Counted from the stretch's first letter, positions 33,907 through 44,129 are shown. The stretch is 64,000 bases of DNA from a bacterium (GCA_905221195.1 CAJNCF010000001.1:62001-126000); one strand, 5' to 3'. Program-made: numbers and translations. Notes: generated by a model from the letters alone, not told the origin.

Positions 33907-34359
33907 ATGATTTTTGACGATTTGAAAAATATTAGCTTTTATAAAGGAATTCATCCAAATCTTGACAAGGCAATTGATTATCTTTATGAACATCGTAAAG
34001 ATTCGTTCGAGTTAGGAAAATATGATATTGATGGGGATAAGGTCTTTCTAGTTGTTCAAGAAAATGTCCTAAATAAAGCTGAAAATGATCAGTTTGAACA
34101 TCACAAGAACTATGCAGACTTGCATTTGTTGGTAGAAGGTCATGAATATTCTAGCTTTGGTTCACGTATTAAGGACGAAGCGGTTGCTTTTGATGAAGCA
34201 AGTGATATTGGTTTTGTCCATTGTCATGAACAGTATCCACTTTTACTAGGTTATCACAATTTTGCAATTTTCTTCCCAGGAGAACCACATCAACCAAATG
34301 GCTATGCAGGTATGGAAGATCAAGTTCGCAAGTATTTGTTTAAAATTTTAATTGATTAG
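33907..34359 (+). CDS. YhcH/YjgK/YiaL (DUF386) family protein
   Basis: The 150-residue cupin-like protein contains EHHKNYADLHLLVEGHE and FFPGEPHQPN, with the conserved histidines and acidic residues of the YhcH family. Members accompany sialic acid genes in many bacteria and have been linked to handling of the sugar anomers; that role is family knowledge. AAAGGAGAAAATA precedes the ATG. Confidence 0.87.
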   Translation: MIFDDLKNISFYKGIHPNLDKAIDYLYEHRKDSFELGKYDIDGDKVFLVVQENVLNKAENDQFEHHKNYADLHLLVEGHEYSSFGSRIKDEAVAFDEASDIGFVHCHEQYPLLLGYHNFAIFFPGEPHQPNGYAGMEDQVRKYLFKILID

Positions 34360-34494
34360 AATGGTAGATCGAGATAGCTGATGACTATCTTATTAAGCAC
34401 TTTTGAAAATTGAGTTTAAGAGTTGAATCTTATTGCTATCTAAATCGAATTGATTTAGATAGTGATAGAAATGAAATGATAGGGGGAGTAAAAG

Positions 34495-35139
34495 ATGTCA
34501 CAAAAAGGAAGAAGTCTCATCAAGGCTGCATTTGATACAGATAATTTTCTAATGCGAATTAGTGAGAAGGTTTTAGATATTGTAACAGTCAATCTTCTCT
34601 TTGTAGTAACTTGTTTGCCAATCGTAACGATTGGGGTAGCCAAAATTAGTCTCTATCAGACAATGTTTGAAATCAAGCAAAGTAGACGTGTTCCAGTTTT
34701 TAGGACCTATCTAAGAGTTTTCAGGCAAAATCTGAAATTAGGTTTTCAGTTGGGGCTGTTGGAGTTAGGAGTTGTGTTTCTTGCTCTTTCAGATCTCTAT
34801 CTTTTCTGGGGTCAAACGGCTTTACCCTTCCAATTGGTGAAAGCCATTTGTTTAGGGATTCTGATTTTCCTTACCATTGTGATGTTGGCTAGTTATCCGA
34901 TTGCGGCACGTTATGACCTATCTTGGAAAGAAATTCTTCAAAAAGGACTGATCTTGGCTAGCTTTAATGCACCGTGGTTTATCTTGATGATTGCAATTAT
35001 CTTTTTGATTTTGATGATTCTATATCTATCAGCCTTTACCCTTCTATTGGGAGGATCAGCTTTTATTCTCTTTGGTTTTGGACTTCTTGCTTTTTTACAA
35101 GTAGGTGTAATGGAAAAGCTATTTGCTAAGTACGAGTAA
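34495..35139 (+). CDS. YesL-like DUF624 membrane protein
   Basis: The 214-residue protein has about five hydrophobic segments and the DUF624 start region (FLMRISEKVLDIVTVNLLFVV). DUF624 proteins occur beside carbohydrate ABC transporters of this type; their job is unknown. AGGGGGAGTAAAAG precedes the ATG. It lies inside the sialic acid gene cluster and is probably cotranscribed with it. Confidence 0.85.
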   Translation: MSQKGRSLIKAAFDTDNFLMRISEKVLDIVTVNLLFVVTCLPIVTIGVAKISLYQTMFEIKQSRRVPVFRTYLRVFRQNLKLGFQLGLLELGVVFLALSDLYLFWGQTALPFQLVKAICLGILIFLTIVMLASYPIAARYDLSWKEILQKGLILASFNAPWFILMIAIIFLILMILYLSAFTLLLGGSAFILFGFGLLAFLQVGVMEKLFAKYE

Positions 35140-35168
35140 GGGTTGCAATCATTTCTGAAACTACTTTC

Positions 35169-35198
35169 AAACGCTTTAAATGCTATTCTATAAGCGAG
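35169..35198 (+). promoter_or_regulatory. possible internal promoter and cre-like site before the lyase gene
   Basis: TTCAAA, 17 bases and TATAAG form a weak promoter. TTTCAAACGCTTTAA resembles cre with two mismatches. The 173-base gap between the DUF624 gene and the lyase gene holds nothing else I recognise. Confidence 0.4.
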
Positions 35199-35312
35199 AA
35201 ACTAAAATCTAAGTGTCTAAAAGATATTGAAAGCCTTTTCTCTAAAGTGTATACTAAAGAAGTAAAGAAAGAATCTGCTTTAGCAGAAAATAAAAATAAC
35301 AGGAGAAAATCT

Positions 35313-36230
35313 ATGTCAGATTTGAAAAAATACGAAGGTGTCATTCCAGCCTTCTACGCATGTTACGATGAACAAGGAGAAGTAAGTCCAGAGCGCACAC
35401 GTGCCTTGGTTCAATACTTCATTGATAAAGGTGTTCAAGGTCTTTATGTTAATGGTTCTTCTGGTGAATGTATCTACCAAAGCGTTGAAGACCGCAAATT
35501 GATTTTGGAAGAAGTTATGGCAGTTGCTAAAGGCAAATTGACGATTATTGCTCACGTAGCTTGCAATAATACTAAAGATAGTATGGAACTTGCTCGCCAC
35601 GCAGAAAGCTTGGGTGTAGATGCCATTGCAACGATTCCACCAATTTACTTCCGCTTGCCAGAATACTCAGTCGCTAAATACTGGAATGATATCAGCTCTG
35701 CAGCTCCAAACACAGACTATGTTATCTACAACATTCCTCAATTGGCAGGTGTTGCTTTGACTCCAAGTCTCTATACTGAAATGTTGAAAAATCCACGTGT
35801 TATCGGTGTGAAGAACTCTTCTATGCCAGTTCAAGATATCCAAACTTTTGTTAGCCTTGGTGGAGAAGACCATATCGTCTTTAACGGTCCAGATGAACAG
35901 TTCCTAGGAGGTCGCCTCATGGGTGCTAAGGCTGGTATCGGTGGTACTTACGGTGCTATGCCAGAACTCTTCTTGAAACTCAACCAATTGATTGCGGATA
36001 AAGACTTGGAAACAGCGCGTGAATTACAATACGCTATCAACGCTATCATTGGTAAACTTACTTCTGCACATGGAAATATGTATGGTGTCATTAAAGAAGT
36101 CTTGAAGATCAATGAAGGACTTAATATTGGATCTGTTCGTTCACCTTTGACACCAGTGACTGAAGAAGATCGTCCAGTTGTGGAAGCAGCTGCAGCCTTG
36201 ATTCGTGAAACTAAGGAGCGCTTCCTCTAA
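35313..36230 (+). CDS. N-acetylneuraminate lyase
   Basis: The 305-residue class I aldolase of the DHDPS/NAL family splits N-acetylneuraminate into ManNAc and pyruvate. The motif is GSSGECIYQ (GSxGE), the catalytic tyrosine is in VIYNIPQLAG, and the Schiff-base lysine is in GVKNSS. AACAGGAGAAAATCT precedes the ATG at 35313; a longer frame upstream has no ribosome site. The gene is often also called nanA; I leave the symbol blank to avoid confusion with the sialidase. It is followed by the kinase gene after 17 bases. Confidence 0.94.
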   Translation: MSDLKKYEGVIPAFYACYDEQGEVSPERTRALVQYFIDKGVQGLYVNGSSGECIYQSVEDRKLILEEVMAVAKGKLTIIAHVACNNTKDSMELARHAESLGVDAIATIPPIYFRLPEYSVAKYWNDISSAAPNTDYVIYNIPQLAGVALTPSLYTEMLKNPRVIGVKNSSMPVQDIQTFVSLGGEDHIVFNGPDEQFLGGRLMGAKAGIGGTYGAMPELFLKLNQLIADKDLETARELQYAINAIIGKLTSAHGNMYGVIKEVLKINEGLNIGSVRSPLTPVTEEDRPVVEAAAALIRETKERFL

Positions 36231-36247
36231 TCCATAAGGAGGTATTT

Positions 36248-37132
36248 ATGACTAACTACATTGCAATTGATATCGGTGGAACTAACATCAAGTATGGTTT
36301 GGTTGATCAAGAGGGGCAACTTCTTGAATCGCATGAGATACCGACAGAGGCACATAAAGGTGGTCCCCATATTTTAGAGAAAACCAAACAGATTGTAGCT
36401 AGTTATCTTGAAAAAGATTCTGTAGCAGGTGTTGCCATTTCTTCGGCAGGTATGGTGGATCCTGACAAGGGTGAGATTTTCTATGCAGGCCCACAGATTC
36501 CAAATTATGCAGGAACACAGTTCAAGAAGGAAATCGAGACTAGCTTTGACATTCCTTGTGAAATTGAAAATGATGTCAACTGTGCAGGTCTTGCAGAAGC
36601 AGTTTCGGGATCTGGTAAGGGAGCAAGCGTGACCCTTTGCTTGACTATTGGAACAGGTATTGGCGGTTGTTTAATTATTGACGGTCAAGTCTTCCATGGT
36701 TTTAGTAACTCTGCCTGCGAGGTTGGCTATCTACACATGCAGGATGGAGCTTTCCAAGACTTAGCTTCAACCACAGCTTTGGTTCGTTATGTAGCAGAAG
36801 CACATGGTGATTCAGTTGATCAGTGGAATGGTCGTAGAATCTTTAAAGAAGCTACTGAAGGGAACAAACTCTGCATGGATGGTATCGACCGCATGGTTGA
36901 CTACCTAGGAAAAGGTCTAGCTAATATTTGTTATGTGGCCAATCCAGAAGTAGTTATTCTAGGTGGTGGTATCATGGGACAAGAAGCTATTCTCAAGCCT
37001 AAAATTCGAAAAGCTTTGAAAGATGCTTTGGTACCAAGTCTAGCTGATAAGACGAGATTAGAATTTGCTCATCATCAGAATACAGCAGGGATGTTAGGTG
37101 CCTACTACCATTTCAAAACAAAACAATCCTAG
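36248..37132 (+). CDS. nanK: ROK-family N-acetylmannosamine kinase
   Basis: The 294-residue sugar kinase has the phosphate loop DIGGTNIKYG at the start, the second ATP-binding motif LTIGTGIGGCLI, and ENDVNCAGLAEA. The usual ROK zinc motif is not seen; the region reads SACEVGYLHMQDG. Position between the lyase and the regulator supports the step ManNAc to ManNAc-6-P. AAGGAGGTATTT precedes the ATG. Confidence 0.88.
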   Translation: MTNYIAIDIGGTNIKYGLVDQEGQLLESHEIPTEAHKGGPHILEKTKQIVASYLEKDSVAGVAISSAGMVDPDKGEIFYAGPQIPNYAGTQFKKEIETSFDIPCEIENDVNCAGLAEAVSGSGKGASVTLCLTIGTGIGGCLIIDGQVFHGFSNSACEVGYLHMQDGAFQDLASTTALVRYVAEAHGDSVDQWNGRRIFKEATEGNKLCMDGIDRMVDYLGKGLANICYVANPEVVILGGGIMGQEAILKPKIRKALKDALVPSLADKTRLEFAHHQNTAGMLGAYYHFKTKQS

Positions 37133-37158
37133 TTTGGCATTGCCAAACTAGGATTTTC
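37128..37158. terminator. bidirectional terminator between nanK and nanR
   Basis: CCTAGTTTGGC-ATT-GCCAAACTAGG is a perfect 11-bp stem, overlapping the stop codons of both converging genes. ATTTTCT follows on one side and ATTGTTTTG on the other. Confidence 0.88.
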
Positions 37159-37999
37159 TAATTCTTCTTTGTCTTCGATAGCCGTTGAGTTTTTTATTTT
37201 CCCAGTAGCTATTGAATATTCTCTCTTTATTTTCTCGATTGATTTCTAAAAAGTAAGCATAGATCAAATCAACCCAAAAAAGCATTGGAAGTTGAGAGGA
37301 GATACGCTGAATATAGGATGATTGATTGTGACTAGCAACCAGTACAGTTTCAGTATACAATTGGTTTTCTTTGTTTGGTACGCTGGTAAAGAGGACTGTT
37401 TTTGCCCCCATTTCTTTAGCATCTAATAAGCTGTCTAGAATAGATTGAGTAGATCCAGATAGTGAAAAGCCTAGAACCAAGCAATTGTCATCCATGATAC
37501 TAGTAGTCCAAGCAAAGCCATCTTGATCGGTTATAGCTTCACATACCACCCCTAAACGCATAAAGCGTAATTTCATCTCACGAGCGACAAGGCCAGAGCT
37601 TCCAGTGCCAAAAAAATAGACTCTTTCAGCATCTTCTATCATATTAGCTATTCGTTCTATTTGATTTTCATTAATTAATTCCTGAGTTTGCTCTCTCATA
37701 TTGCTATAGCTTCTGAGAACACCTTGGATAAGAGGATTATGGGTCGATAGCTGAAGATTTTGGTTATCGATTTGATGTTGGTATTGGAAAATAAATTCTC
37801 TATAGCCAGTAAAACCACACTTTTTAGCAAAACGAGTTAGAGCCGCCTGGGAAATATGAAGTTTCTGAGCGACGTTTTGTGATGATAAATCATCCTGTAT
37901 CGTATTGACCTGTAAGAAATAGCGAGCAATTTCTTGCTCTAATTCAGTTAATTCATCAAAGTGGAGATCAATAATAGAGGGAATATCTTGATTGTTCAT
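37148..37999 (-). CDS. nanR: RpiR-family transcriptional regulator of the sialic acid locus
   Basis: The 283-residue protein has an N-terminal helix-turn-helix (VAQKLHISQAALTRFAKKCGF, about residues 44-64) and a SIS sugar-phosphate domain (FFGTGSSGLVAREM at about 127-140). Its position next to the sialic acid genes points to control of that locus, with ManNAc-6-P or a similar sugar phosphate as the likely signal. Activator or repressor cannot be decided from sequence. AAAGGAAGCCC precedes the ATG. Confidence 0.88.
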   Translation of the reverse strand: MNNQDIPSIIDLHFDELTELEQEIARYFLQVNTIQDDLSSQNVAQKLHISQAALTRFAKKCGFTGYREFIFQYQHQIDNQNLQLSTHNPLIQGVLRSYSNMREQTQELINENQIERIANMIEDAERVYFFGTGSSGLVAREMKLRFMRLGVVCEAITDQDGFAWTTSIMDDNCLVLGFSLSGSTQSILDSLLDAKEMGAKTVLFTSVPNKENQLYTETVLVASHNQSSYIQRISSQLPMLFWVDLIYAYFLEINRENKERIFNSYWENKKLNGYRRQRRIRKS

Positions 38000-38153
38000 G
38001 GGCTTCCTTTGTATGATTTATATTAAATTAAAAGTCAAAAATTTCTATTGGTTGATATTATTATACCATATAAAATAATGATAATTAAATAAAAAAGAAA
38101 AGCTCTTTTAAAAATCAAATAAAGTACTCCCATTTTCCATAATTTTCTTCTCA

Positions 38154-38167
38154 ATTTGTGGTACAAT
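38154..38167 (+). promoter_or_regulatory. extended -10 promoter of pbp2B
   Basis: TGTGGTACAAT gives TGG plus TACAAT (38162-38167). No good -35 is seen 17 bases upstream. Confidence 0.5.
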
Positions 38168-38205
38168 GAAGAATGAGATTTTAAATAGAAATGAGACTGA
38201 CTTGT

Positions 38206-40248
38206 ATGAGAAAATTTGACAGCCATTCGATTCCGATTCGGCTTAATTTATTGTTTTCAATTGTTATTTTGCTCTTTATGACCATCATTGGTCGCCTGCT
38301 TTACATGCAGGTTTTGAACAAAGATTTTTATGAGACAAAACTAGCATCGGCAAGTAAAACAAAGGTGACAACTAGTTCGGCTCGTGGACAAATCTACGAT
38401 GCAACAGGGAAACCTCTCGTCGAAAACACCATCAAGCAAGTTGTATCTTTTACAAGGAACAACAAAATGACGGCTGCAGATTTGAAAGAAACAGCCAAGA
38501 AGTTGTTAGCCTATGTGGGAGTTTCTTCTCCAACATTGACTGACCGACAGTTGGCGGACTATTATCTAGCAGATCAAGATGTCTATAAGAAAGCAGTAGA
38601 AAGTTTACCACGTGAGAAGCGACTAGATTCTGATGGGAATCAATTATCTGAGTCTGAGCTTTACAATAACACAGTAGAAAGTATCGATCCAAGTCAATTT
38701 ACCTACTCGGATGACGAAAAGAAAGAAATTTACCTCTTTAGCCAACTCAATGCAGTAGAAAATTTTGCGACAGGCACCATTGCGACAGATTCCTTGACAG
38801 ATACACAGATTGCCTTGATTGCTTCGGCTTCTAAGAATTTACCTGGTATCAGTATTTCAACTTCCTGGGATCGAAAGGTTCTTGAGACTTCGCTTTCTTC
38901 TATAGTAGGAAGTGTTTCCAGTGAAAAAGCTGGTCTCCCAGCTGAAGAAGCAGATTTCTATCTTAAAAAAGGTTATTCTTTAAATGACCGTGTTGGGACT
39001 TCTTATCTAGAAAAACAATATGAGGAAACCTTGCAAGGAAAACGCTCGGTGAAAGAGATTCATCTAGACAAGTATGGCAATATGGAAAGTGTTGATAATA
39101 TCGAAGATGGTACCAAAGGAAACAATATTAAACTAACCATCGATTTGGCCTTCCAAGATAGTGTGGATAATCTGCTTAAGAGTTATTTCAATTCCGAGTT
39201 AGGAAATGGAGGAGCTAGATATTCTGAAGGTGTGTATGCAGTTGCTTTGAACCCCAAAACAGGTGCAGTTTTGTCTATGTCAGGTCTCAAACATGACTTG
39301 AAAACGGGAGAGTTAACACCTGATTCCTTGGGAACAGTAACCAATGTCTTTGTCCCAGGTTCGGTTGTTAAAGCAGCAACTATCAGCTCTGGTTGGGAGA
39401 ATGGAGTCTTGTCAGGGAATCAAACCTTGACAGACCAACCCATTGTCTTCCAAGGATCGGCTCCGATTAATTCTTGGTACACTCAGGCCTACGGTTCATT
39501 CCCGATTACAGCTGTGGAAGCCTTGGAGTATTCTTCTAATACCTACATGGTTCAAACGGCTTTGGGCATTATGGGTCAGACCTATCAACCCAATATGTTT
39601 GTTTTAACTAACAATTTAGAATCCGCTATGGGGAAACTTCGTTCGACATTTGCTGAATATGGTCTTGGAGCCTCAACAGGCATTGACCTTCCAGATGAGT
39701 CAACTGGTTTTATACCAAAAGAGTATAATTTTGCTAATTACATTACCAATGCATTTGGTCAGTTTGATAACTACACCCCAATGCAATTGGCTCAGTACGT
39801 CGGCACTATTGCCAACAACGGTGTTCGGATTGCACCTCACATTGTCGAGGGTATTTATGGGAACAATGAACAAGGTGGTTTAGGAAACTTAATCCAATCT
39901 ATTGATACCAAGGAAATGAATAAAATTAATATTTCTGAGTCTGATGTTTCCATTCTTCAACAAGGATTTTATCAAGTTTCTCACGGTGGAAGTTCTCTGA
40001 CAACAGGTCGTGCCTTTTCAAATGGTGCAGCTGTATCCATTAGTGGGAAAACAGGTACTGCCGAAAGCTATGTAGCAGGTGGTCAAAAAGCTAACAACAC
40101 CAACGCCGTGGCCTATGCCCCATCTGATAATCCCCAAATCGCTGTTGCAGTGGTCTTTCCTCATAATACTAATCTAACAAATGGTGTAGGACCTTCCATT
40201 GCGCGCGATATTATCAACCTCTATAACCAACATCATCCAATGAATTAG
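38206..40248 (+). CDS. pbp2B: penicillin-binding protein 2B
   Basis: The 680-residue class B transpeptidase makes peripheral peptidoglycan crosslinks. It has a membrane anchor at about residues 16-38, a dimerisation domain, and a transpeptidase domain with SVVK, SSN (in YSSNTYM) and KTG (in SGKTGTAES). The threonine after SSN, often alanine in penicillin-resistant pneumococci, is unchanged. The residue eight before it is Glu, where the remembered pneumococcal sequence has Gln. Differences are spread over the N-terminal half, as expected for a mitis allele. ATG 38206 gives the usual [14 protein letters not shown] start. Confidence 0.95.
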   Translation: MRKFDSHSIPIRLNLLFSIVILLFMTIIGRLLYMQVLNKDFYETKLASASKTKVTTSSARGQIYDATGKPLVENTIKQVVSFTRNNKMTAADLKETAKKLLAYVGVSSPTLTDRQLADYYLADQDVYKKAVESLPREKRLDSDGNQLSESELYNNTVESIDPSQFTYSDDEKKEIYLFSQLNAVENFATGTIATDSLTDTQIALIASASKNLPGISISTSWDRKVLETSLSSIVGSVSSEKAGLPAEEADFYLKKGYSLNDRVGTSYLEKQYEETLQGKRSVKEIHLDKYGNMESVDNIEDGTKGNNIKLTIDLAFQDSVDNLLKSYFNSELGNGGARYSEGVYAVALNPKTGAVLSMSGLKHDLKTGELTPDSLGTVTNVFVPGSVVKAATISSGWENGVLSGNQTLTDQPIVFQGSAPINSWYTQAYGSFPITAVEALEYSSNTYMVQTALGIMGQTYQPNMFVLTNNLESAMGKLRSTFAEYGLGASTGIDLPDESTGFIPKEYNFANYITNAFGQFDNYTPMQLAQYVGTIANNGVRIAPHIVEGIYGNNEQGGLGNLIQSIDTKEMNKINISESDVSILQQGFYQVSHGGSSLTTGRAFSNGAAVSISGKTGTAESYVAGGQKANNTNAVAYAPSDNPQIAVAVVFPHNTNLTNGVGPSIARDIINLYNQHHPMN

Positions 40249-40258
40249 AAAGGAACTT

Positions 40259-40855
40259 ATGCTTTATCCAACACCTATTGCCAAGCTAATTGACAGTTAT
40301 TCTAAGTTACCAGGTATCGGGATTAAGACGGCTACACGTCTGGCATTTTATACGATTGGAATGTCTGATGACGATGTCAATGAATTTGCCAAAAATCTCC
40401 TTTCTGCTAAGAGAGAGTTGACCTATTGTTCTATCTGTGGTCGTTTGACTGATGATGATCCTTGCTCTATCTGTACCGATCCAAGTCGTGACCAGACAAC
40501 GATTTTAGTTCTTGAGGATAGTCGCGATGTGGCGGCTATGGAGAATATCCAAGAATACCATGGACTCTATCATGTTTTGCATGGACTCATTTCTCCCATG
40601 AATGGCATCAGTCCAGACGATATCAATCTCAAGAGCCTCATGACTCGTCTGATGGATAGTGAAGTTTCAGAGGTAATCGTAGCAACCAATGCCACCGCAG
40701 ATGGGGAAGCGACATCAATGTATCTTTCTCGTTTGCTCAAGCCAGCTGGCATCAAGGTTACACGTCTGGCACGAGGACTTGCTGTGGGAGCAGATATCGA
40801 GTATGCGGACGAAGTCACACTCTTACGAGCCATTGAAAATCGGACAGAGTTGTAA
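40259..40855 (+). CDS. recR: recombination mediator RecR
   Basis: The 198-residue protein loads RecA at gaps together with RecFO. It has an N-terminal helix-hairpin-helix ([15 protein letters not shown]), a four-cysteine zinc finger ([16 protein letters not shown]) and a Toprim domain ([13 protein letters not shown]). AGAAAGGAACTT precedes the ATG, 11 bases after pbp2B, which places the two in one transcript. A strong terminator follows. Confidence 0.96.
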   Translation: MLYPTPIAKLIDSYSKLPGIGIKTATRLAFYTIGMSDDDVNEFAKNLLSAKRELTYCSICGRLTDDDPCSICTDPSRDQTTILVLEDSRDVAAMENIQEYHGLYHVLHGLISPMNGISPDDINLKSLMTRLMDSEVSEVIVATNATADGEATSMYLSRLLKPAGIKVTRLARGLAVGADIEYADEVTLLRAIENRTEL

Positions 40856-40900
40856 GTGTAGACAAATTAACGCACTCAATTCATTTATACAAAAATCACG

Positions 40901-40932
40901 GAGACCGACAGTTGTTTTATCGGTCTCTTTTT
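40901..40932 (+). terminator. terminator after recR
   Basis: GAGACCGA and TCGGTCTC pair around about 11 bases, followed by TTTTT. Confidence 0.88.
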
Positions 40933-40963
40933 AGATTTCTTGAAGACCAGTATCAGGTTCAAG

Positions 40964-40992
40964 TTTCAAAAAAGAAGCAAATATGATATACT
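40964..40992 (+). promoter_or_regulatory. promoter of ddl
   Basis: TTTCAA (40964-40969), a 17-base spacer and TATACT (40987-40992) with TGA as an extended -10. Confidence 0.65.
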
Positions 40993-41029
40993 AAAGAACG
41001 AGTATTCTATTAGAATTGGAACAAATAAT

Positions 41030-42073
41030 ATGAAACAAACGATTATTCTTTTATACGGTGGACGTAGTGCTGAGCGTGAAGTCTCTGTCCTTTCAGCTGA
41101 GAGTGTCATGCGTGCGGTCAATTACGACCGTTTCACAGTCAAGACTTTCTTCATCAGCCAGTCAGGTGACTTTATCAAAACGCAAGAATTTAGCCAGACC
41201 CCAGGTCAAGAAGACCGTCTCATGACCAATGAAACCATTGATTGGGATAAGAAAGTTGCACCAAGTGCTATCTATGAGGAAGGTGCAGTAGTCTTTCCAG
41301 TTCTTCACGGTCCGATGGGAGAAGATGGATCTGTTCAAGGATTTCTTGAAGTTTTGAAAATGCCTTATGTCGGCTGCAACATCCTGTCATCAAGCCTTGC
41401 TATGGATAAAATCACGACCAAGCGTGTCTTAGAATCTGTCGGGATTGCTCAAGTTCCTTATGTGGCTATCGTTGAAGGCGATGATGAGACTGCTAAAATC
41501 GCTGAAGTGGAAGAAAAATTGACTTATCCAGTCTTTACAAAACCGTCAAATATGGGTTCTAGTGTCGGTATTTCTAAGTCTGAAAATCAAGAAGAACTCC
41601 GTCAAGCCTTGAAACTTGCCTTCCAATATGACAGCCGTGTCTTGGTTGAGCAAGGGGTGAATGCCCGTGAAATCGAGGTTGGTCTCTTGGGCAACTACGA
41701 TGTCAAAAGCACGTTGCCAGGAGAAGTTGTCAAAGATGTTGACTTTTATGACTACGATGCCAAGTATATTGATAACAAGATTACTATGGATATTCCAGCC
41801 AAAATCAGTGATGATGTGGTAGCTGTCATGCGTCAAAATGCAGAAACGGCCTTCCGTGCCATTGGTGGCCTCGGTCTCTCTCGTTGCGATTTCTTCTATA
41901 CAGATAAGGGCGAGATTTTCCTAAATGAACTCAATACCATGCCAGGTTTCACCCAGTGGTCTATGTACCCACTACTTTGGGACAATATGGGAATCAGCTA
42001 CCCAGACCTGATCGAGCGTTTGGTTGACCTTGCCAAGGAAAGTTTTGACAAGCGCGAAGTGCATTTGCTATAA
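41030..42073 (+). CDS. ddl: D-alanine--D-alanine ligase
   Basis: The 347-residue ATP-grasp enzyme makes the D-Ala-D-Ala dipeptide. It starts [19 protein letters not shown]. Visible motifs are [12 protein letters not shown], the [15 protein letters not shown] strand and the metal-binding [12 protein letters not shown]. The ATG at 41030 is preceded only by a weak TTGGA; a 30-residue upstream extension would start before the promoter -35, so I reject it. The substrate is supplied by alr in this same window. Confidence 0.95.
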   Translation: MKQTIILLYGGRSAEREVSVLSAESVMRAVNYDRFTVKTFFISQSGDFIKTQEFSQTPGQEDRLMTNETIDWDKKVAPSAIYEEGAVVFPVLHGPMGEDGSVQGFLEVLKMPYVGCNILSSSLAMDKITTKRVLESVGIAQVPYVAIVEGDDETAKIAEVEEKLTYPVFTKPSNMGSSVGISKSENQEELRQALKLAFQYDSRVLVEQGVNAREIEVGLLGNYDVKSTLPGEVVKDVDFYDYDAKYIDNKITMDIPAKISDDVVAVMRQNAETAFRAIGGLGLSRCDFFYTDKGEIFLNELNTMPGFTQWSMYPLLWDNMGISYPDLIERLVDLAKESFDKREVHLL

Positions 42074-42085
42074 AAATGAAAGAGA

Positions 42086-42145
42086 GGGTAGAAGCCAGAA
42101 CCGTCACTGCAAGGTGATCAGAGTTCTCGGACTTCAACCCTTTTT
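42086..42145 (+). terminator. long multi-stem hairpin between ddl and murF
   Basis: GGGT-a-GAAG-cc-AGAAC-cg-TCAC pairs in order with GTGA, GTTCT, CTTC and ACCC, followed by TTTTT. It looks like an elaborate terminator or attenuator; the murF ribosome site AAAGGAG directly follows the T run. Confidence 0.75.
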
Positions 42146-42157
42146 AAAGGAGTAGAA

Positions 42158-43531
42158 ATGAAATTAACAATCCATGAAGTTGCCCAAGCTGTTGGAGCTA
42201 AAAATGATGTTAGTCTTTTTGCGGACGCGCAGTTAGAAATGCCTGAGTTTGACAGTCGTTTGATTGGGGCAGGGGATTTATTTGTTCCCCTTAAAGGTGC
42301 GCGTGATGGTCATGACTTTATCGAAACAGCTTTTGAAAATGGCGCTGCTGCAACCCTGTCTGAGAAAGAGGTCGCAAATCATCCTTATATTTTAGTAGAC
42401 GATGTTTTGACTGCCTTTCAACAACTAGCTGCCTACTATCTTGAAAAAACGTCTGTTGATGTCTTTGCAGTTACGGGTTCAAATGGCAAGACAACCACCA
42501 AGGATATGTTGGCGCACTTACTTTCAACAACCTACAAAACCTACAAAACACAAGGAAACTACAATAACGAGATTGGCCTTCCTTACACAGTTCTCCACAT
42601 GCCTGAAGGAACAGAAAAGTTAGTCTTGGAGATGGGGCAGGATCACTTGGGAGATATTCATCTCTTGTCTGAGTTGGCTCACCCAAAAACAGCCATCGTG
42701 ACCCTGGTTGGAGAGGCTCATTTGGCCTTTTTCAAAGACCGTTCGGAAATCGCTAAAGGGAAAATGCAAATTGCAGACGGTATGGTTTCAGGTTCTTTAC
42801 TTTTGGCACCAGCTGACTCGATTGTAGATGCCTACTTGCCAGCTGATAAAAAGGTAGTCCGTTTTGGGCCAGGAGCAGAGCTGGAAATCACAGATTTGAT
42901 TGAGCGCAAGGATAGTCTGACCTTTAAGGCTAGTTTCTTGGAACAAGCCCTTGATTTACCAGTGACAGGTAAGTACAATGCCACCAATGCTATGATTGCA
43001 TCCTATGTTGCCCTGCAAGAAGGAGTGACTGAGGAGCAGATTCATAATGCCTTCCAAAATCTTGAATTGACGCGTAACCGTACTGAGTGGAAGAATGCAG
43101 CCAATGGAGCAGATATTTTGTCTGACGTATACAATGCCAATCCAACTGCTATGAAGCTGATTTTAGAGACTTTTTCTGCCATTCCAGCCAATGAAGGAGG
43201 CAAGAAAATTGCTGTTCTAGCAGACATGAAGGAACTTGGTGACCAGTCTGTTCAACTTCATAATCAGATGATTTTGAGCCTCTCGCCAGATGTGCTTGAT
43301 ACTGTTATTTTTTATGGAGAAGATATCGCAGAATTGGCTCAACTCGCCAGTCAAATGTTCCCAATCGGCCATGTTTATTACTTCAAAAAAACAGCCGACG
43401 AGGATCAATTTGAGGCTATGACCAAGCAAGTCAAGGAAAGTCTTGGAGCCAATGATCAAATCCTGCTCAAAGGATCCAACTCTATGAATTTAGCCAAGCT
43501 GGTAGAAAGTTTAGAACATGAAGACAAGTGA
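42158..43531 (+). CDS. murF: UDP-N-acetylmuramoyl-tripeptide--D-alanyl-D-alanine ligase
   Basis: The 457-residue Mur ligase adds D-Ala-D-Ala, the product of Ddl, to the muramoyl tripeptide. The ATP loop is TGSNGKTTTKDM near residue 110. FDSRLIGAGDLFVPLKG marks the N-terminal domain, and NATNAMIAS and DVYNANPTAM are typical of MurF. Its last 14 bases overlap the NUDIX gene. Confidence 0.96.
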   Translation: MKLTIHEVAQAVGAKNDVSLFADAQLEMPEFDSRLIGAGDLFVPLKGARDGHDFIETAFENGAAATLSEKEVANHPYILVDDVLTAFQQLAAYYLEKTSVDVFAVTGSNGKTTTKDMLAHLLSTTYKTYKTQGNYNNEIGLPYTVLHMPEGTEKLVLEMGQDHLGDIHLLSELAHPKTAIVTLVGEAHLAFFKDRSEIAKGKMQIADGMVSGSLLLAPADSIVDAYLPADKKVVRFGPGAELEITDLIERKDSLTFKASFLEQALDLPVTGKYNATNAMIASYVALQEGVTEEQIHNAFQNLELTRNRTEWKNAANGADILSDVYNANPTAMKLILETFSAIPANEGGKKIAVLADMKELGDQSVQLHNQMILSLSPDVLDTVIFYGEDIAELAQLASQMFPIGHVYYFKKTADEDQFEAMTKQVKESLGANDQILLKGSNSMNLAKLVESLEHEDK

Positions 43532-44129
43532 TTTTGTCAAATATTTGCAAAGAATGATTGCCATTACAGATACTGGACTAACCTTTACAAAAGATCCTTT
43601 TGACCGTGAGCGTTATGAGGACTTGGGGGGCCTTTTATCTGAAATGTTGAATCAAGCATCAGAATTAGATGCAGAAGAAGTAGCAGAAGTCTTGAAGCCA
43701 ACTTCTGCTTATGCGACTCCTTTAATGGATGTTCGTGCTTGGATTGTTGAGGATGAAAAAGTATGTCTAGTTAGGGGGCAAGGAGAGGATAGTTGGGCTT
43801 TGCCAGGTGGCTTTGGAGAGGTCGGCTATTCTCCAACCGAAAATATTCTCAAGGAAATTGAAGAAGAAACAGGTTTTGAAGCCAAAGTAGAAAGACTGCT
43901 GGCTGTTTTTGATACCAATCGTTTCCAACTACAGAGCAAACAGTATGCAAAGTTTGTTTTTGAATGTAAGCTTCTTGATGGACAATTCCAAGAAAATCAA
44001 GAAATCGCTGATCTTCAATTTTTTGCCATTGATCAACTGCCAGCCTTATCTGAAAAACGCATTACCAAGGAGCAAATAGAGATTCTTTGGCAGGTTTATC
44101 AAGGTCAGAGGGAGCAATATCTTGACTAA
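43518..44129 (+). CDS. NUDIX hydrolase with N-terminal NUDIX_N_2-type domain
   Basis: The 203-residue protein has an N-terminal helical domain (residues 1-65) and a NUDIX domain with box GGFGEVGYSPTENILKEIEEE from about residue 97 (GX5EX7REUXEE-like, with KEIEEE in place of REUXEE). Such proteins hydrolyse nucleoside diphosphate derivatives, often nucleotide sugars or ADP-ribose; the substrate here is unknown. It overlaps murF and so is probably translated with it. Confidence 0.87.
   Translation: MKTSDFVKYLQRMIAITDTGLTFTKDPFDRERYEDLGGLLSEMLNQASELDAEEVAEVLKPTSAYATPLMDVRAWIVEDEKVCLVRGQGEDSWALPGGFGEVGYSPTENILKEIEEETGFEAKVERLLAVFDTNRFQLQSKQYAKFVFECKLLDGQFQENQEIADLQFFAIDQLPALSEKRITKEQIEILWQVYQGQREQYLD

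Noticed and set aside
37128-37158. NanR operator
   Set aside because: The perfect inverted repeat lies between two converging genes, over both stop codons, with T-rich flanks, so a terminator explains it better.
40940-41029. 30-residue N-terminal extension of Ddl
   Set aside because: It starts before the likely promoter and has no ribosome site; the standard start [11 protein letters not shown] fits the family.
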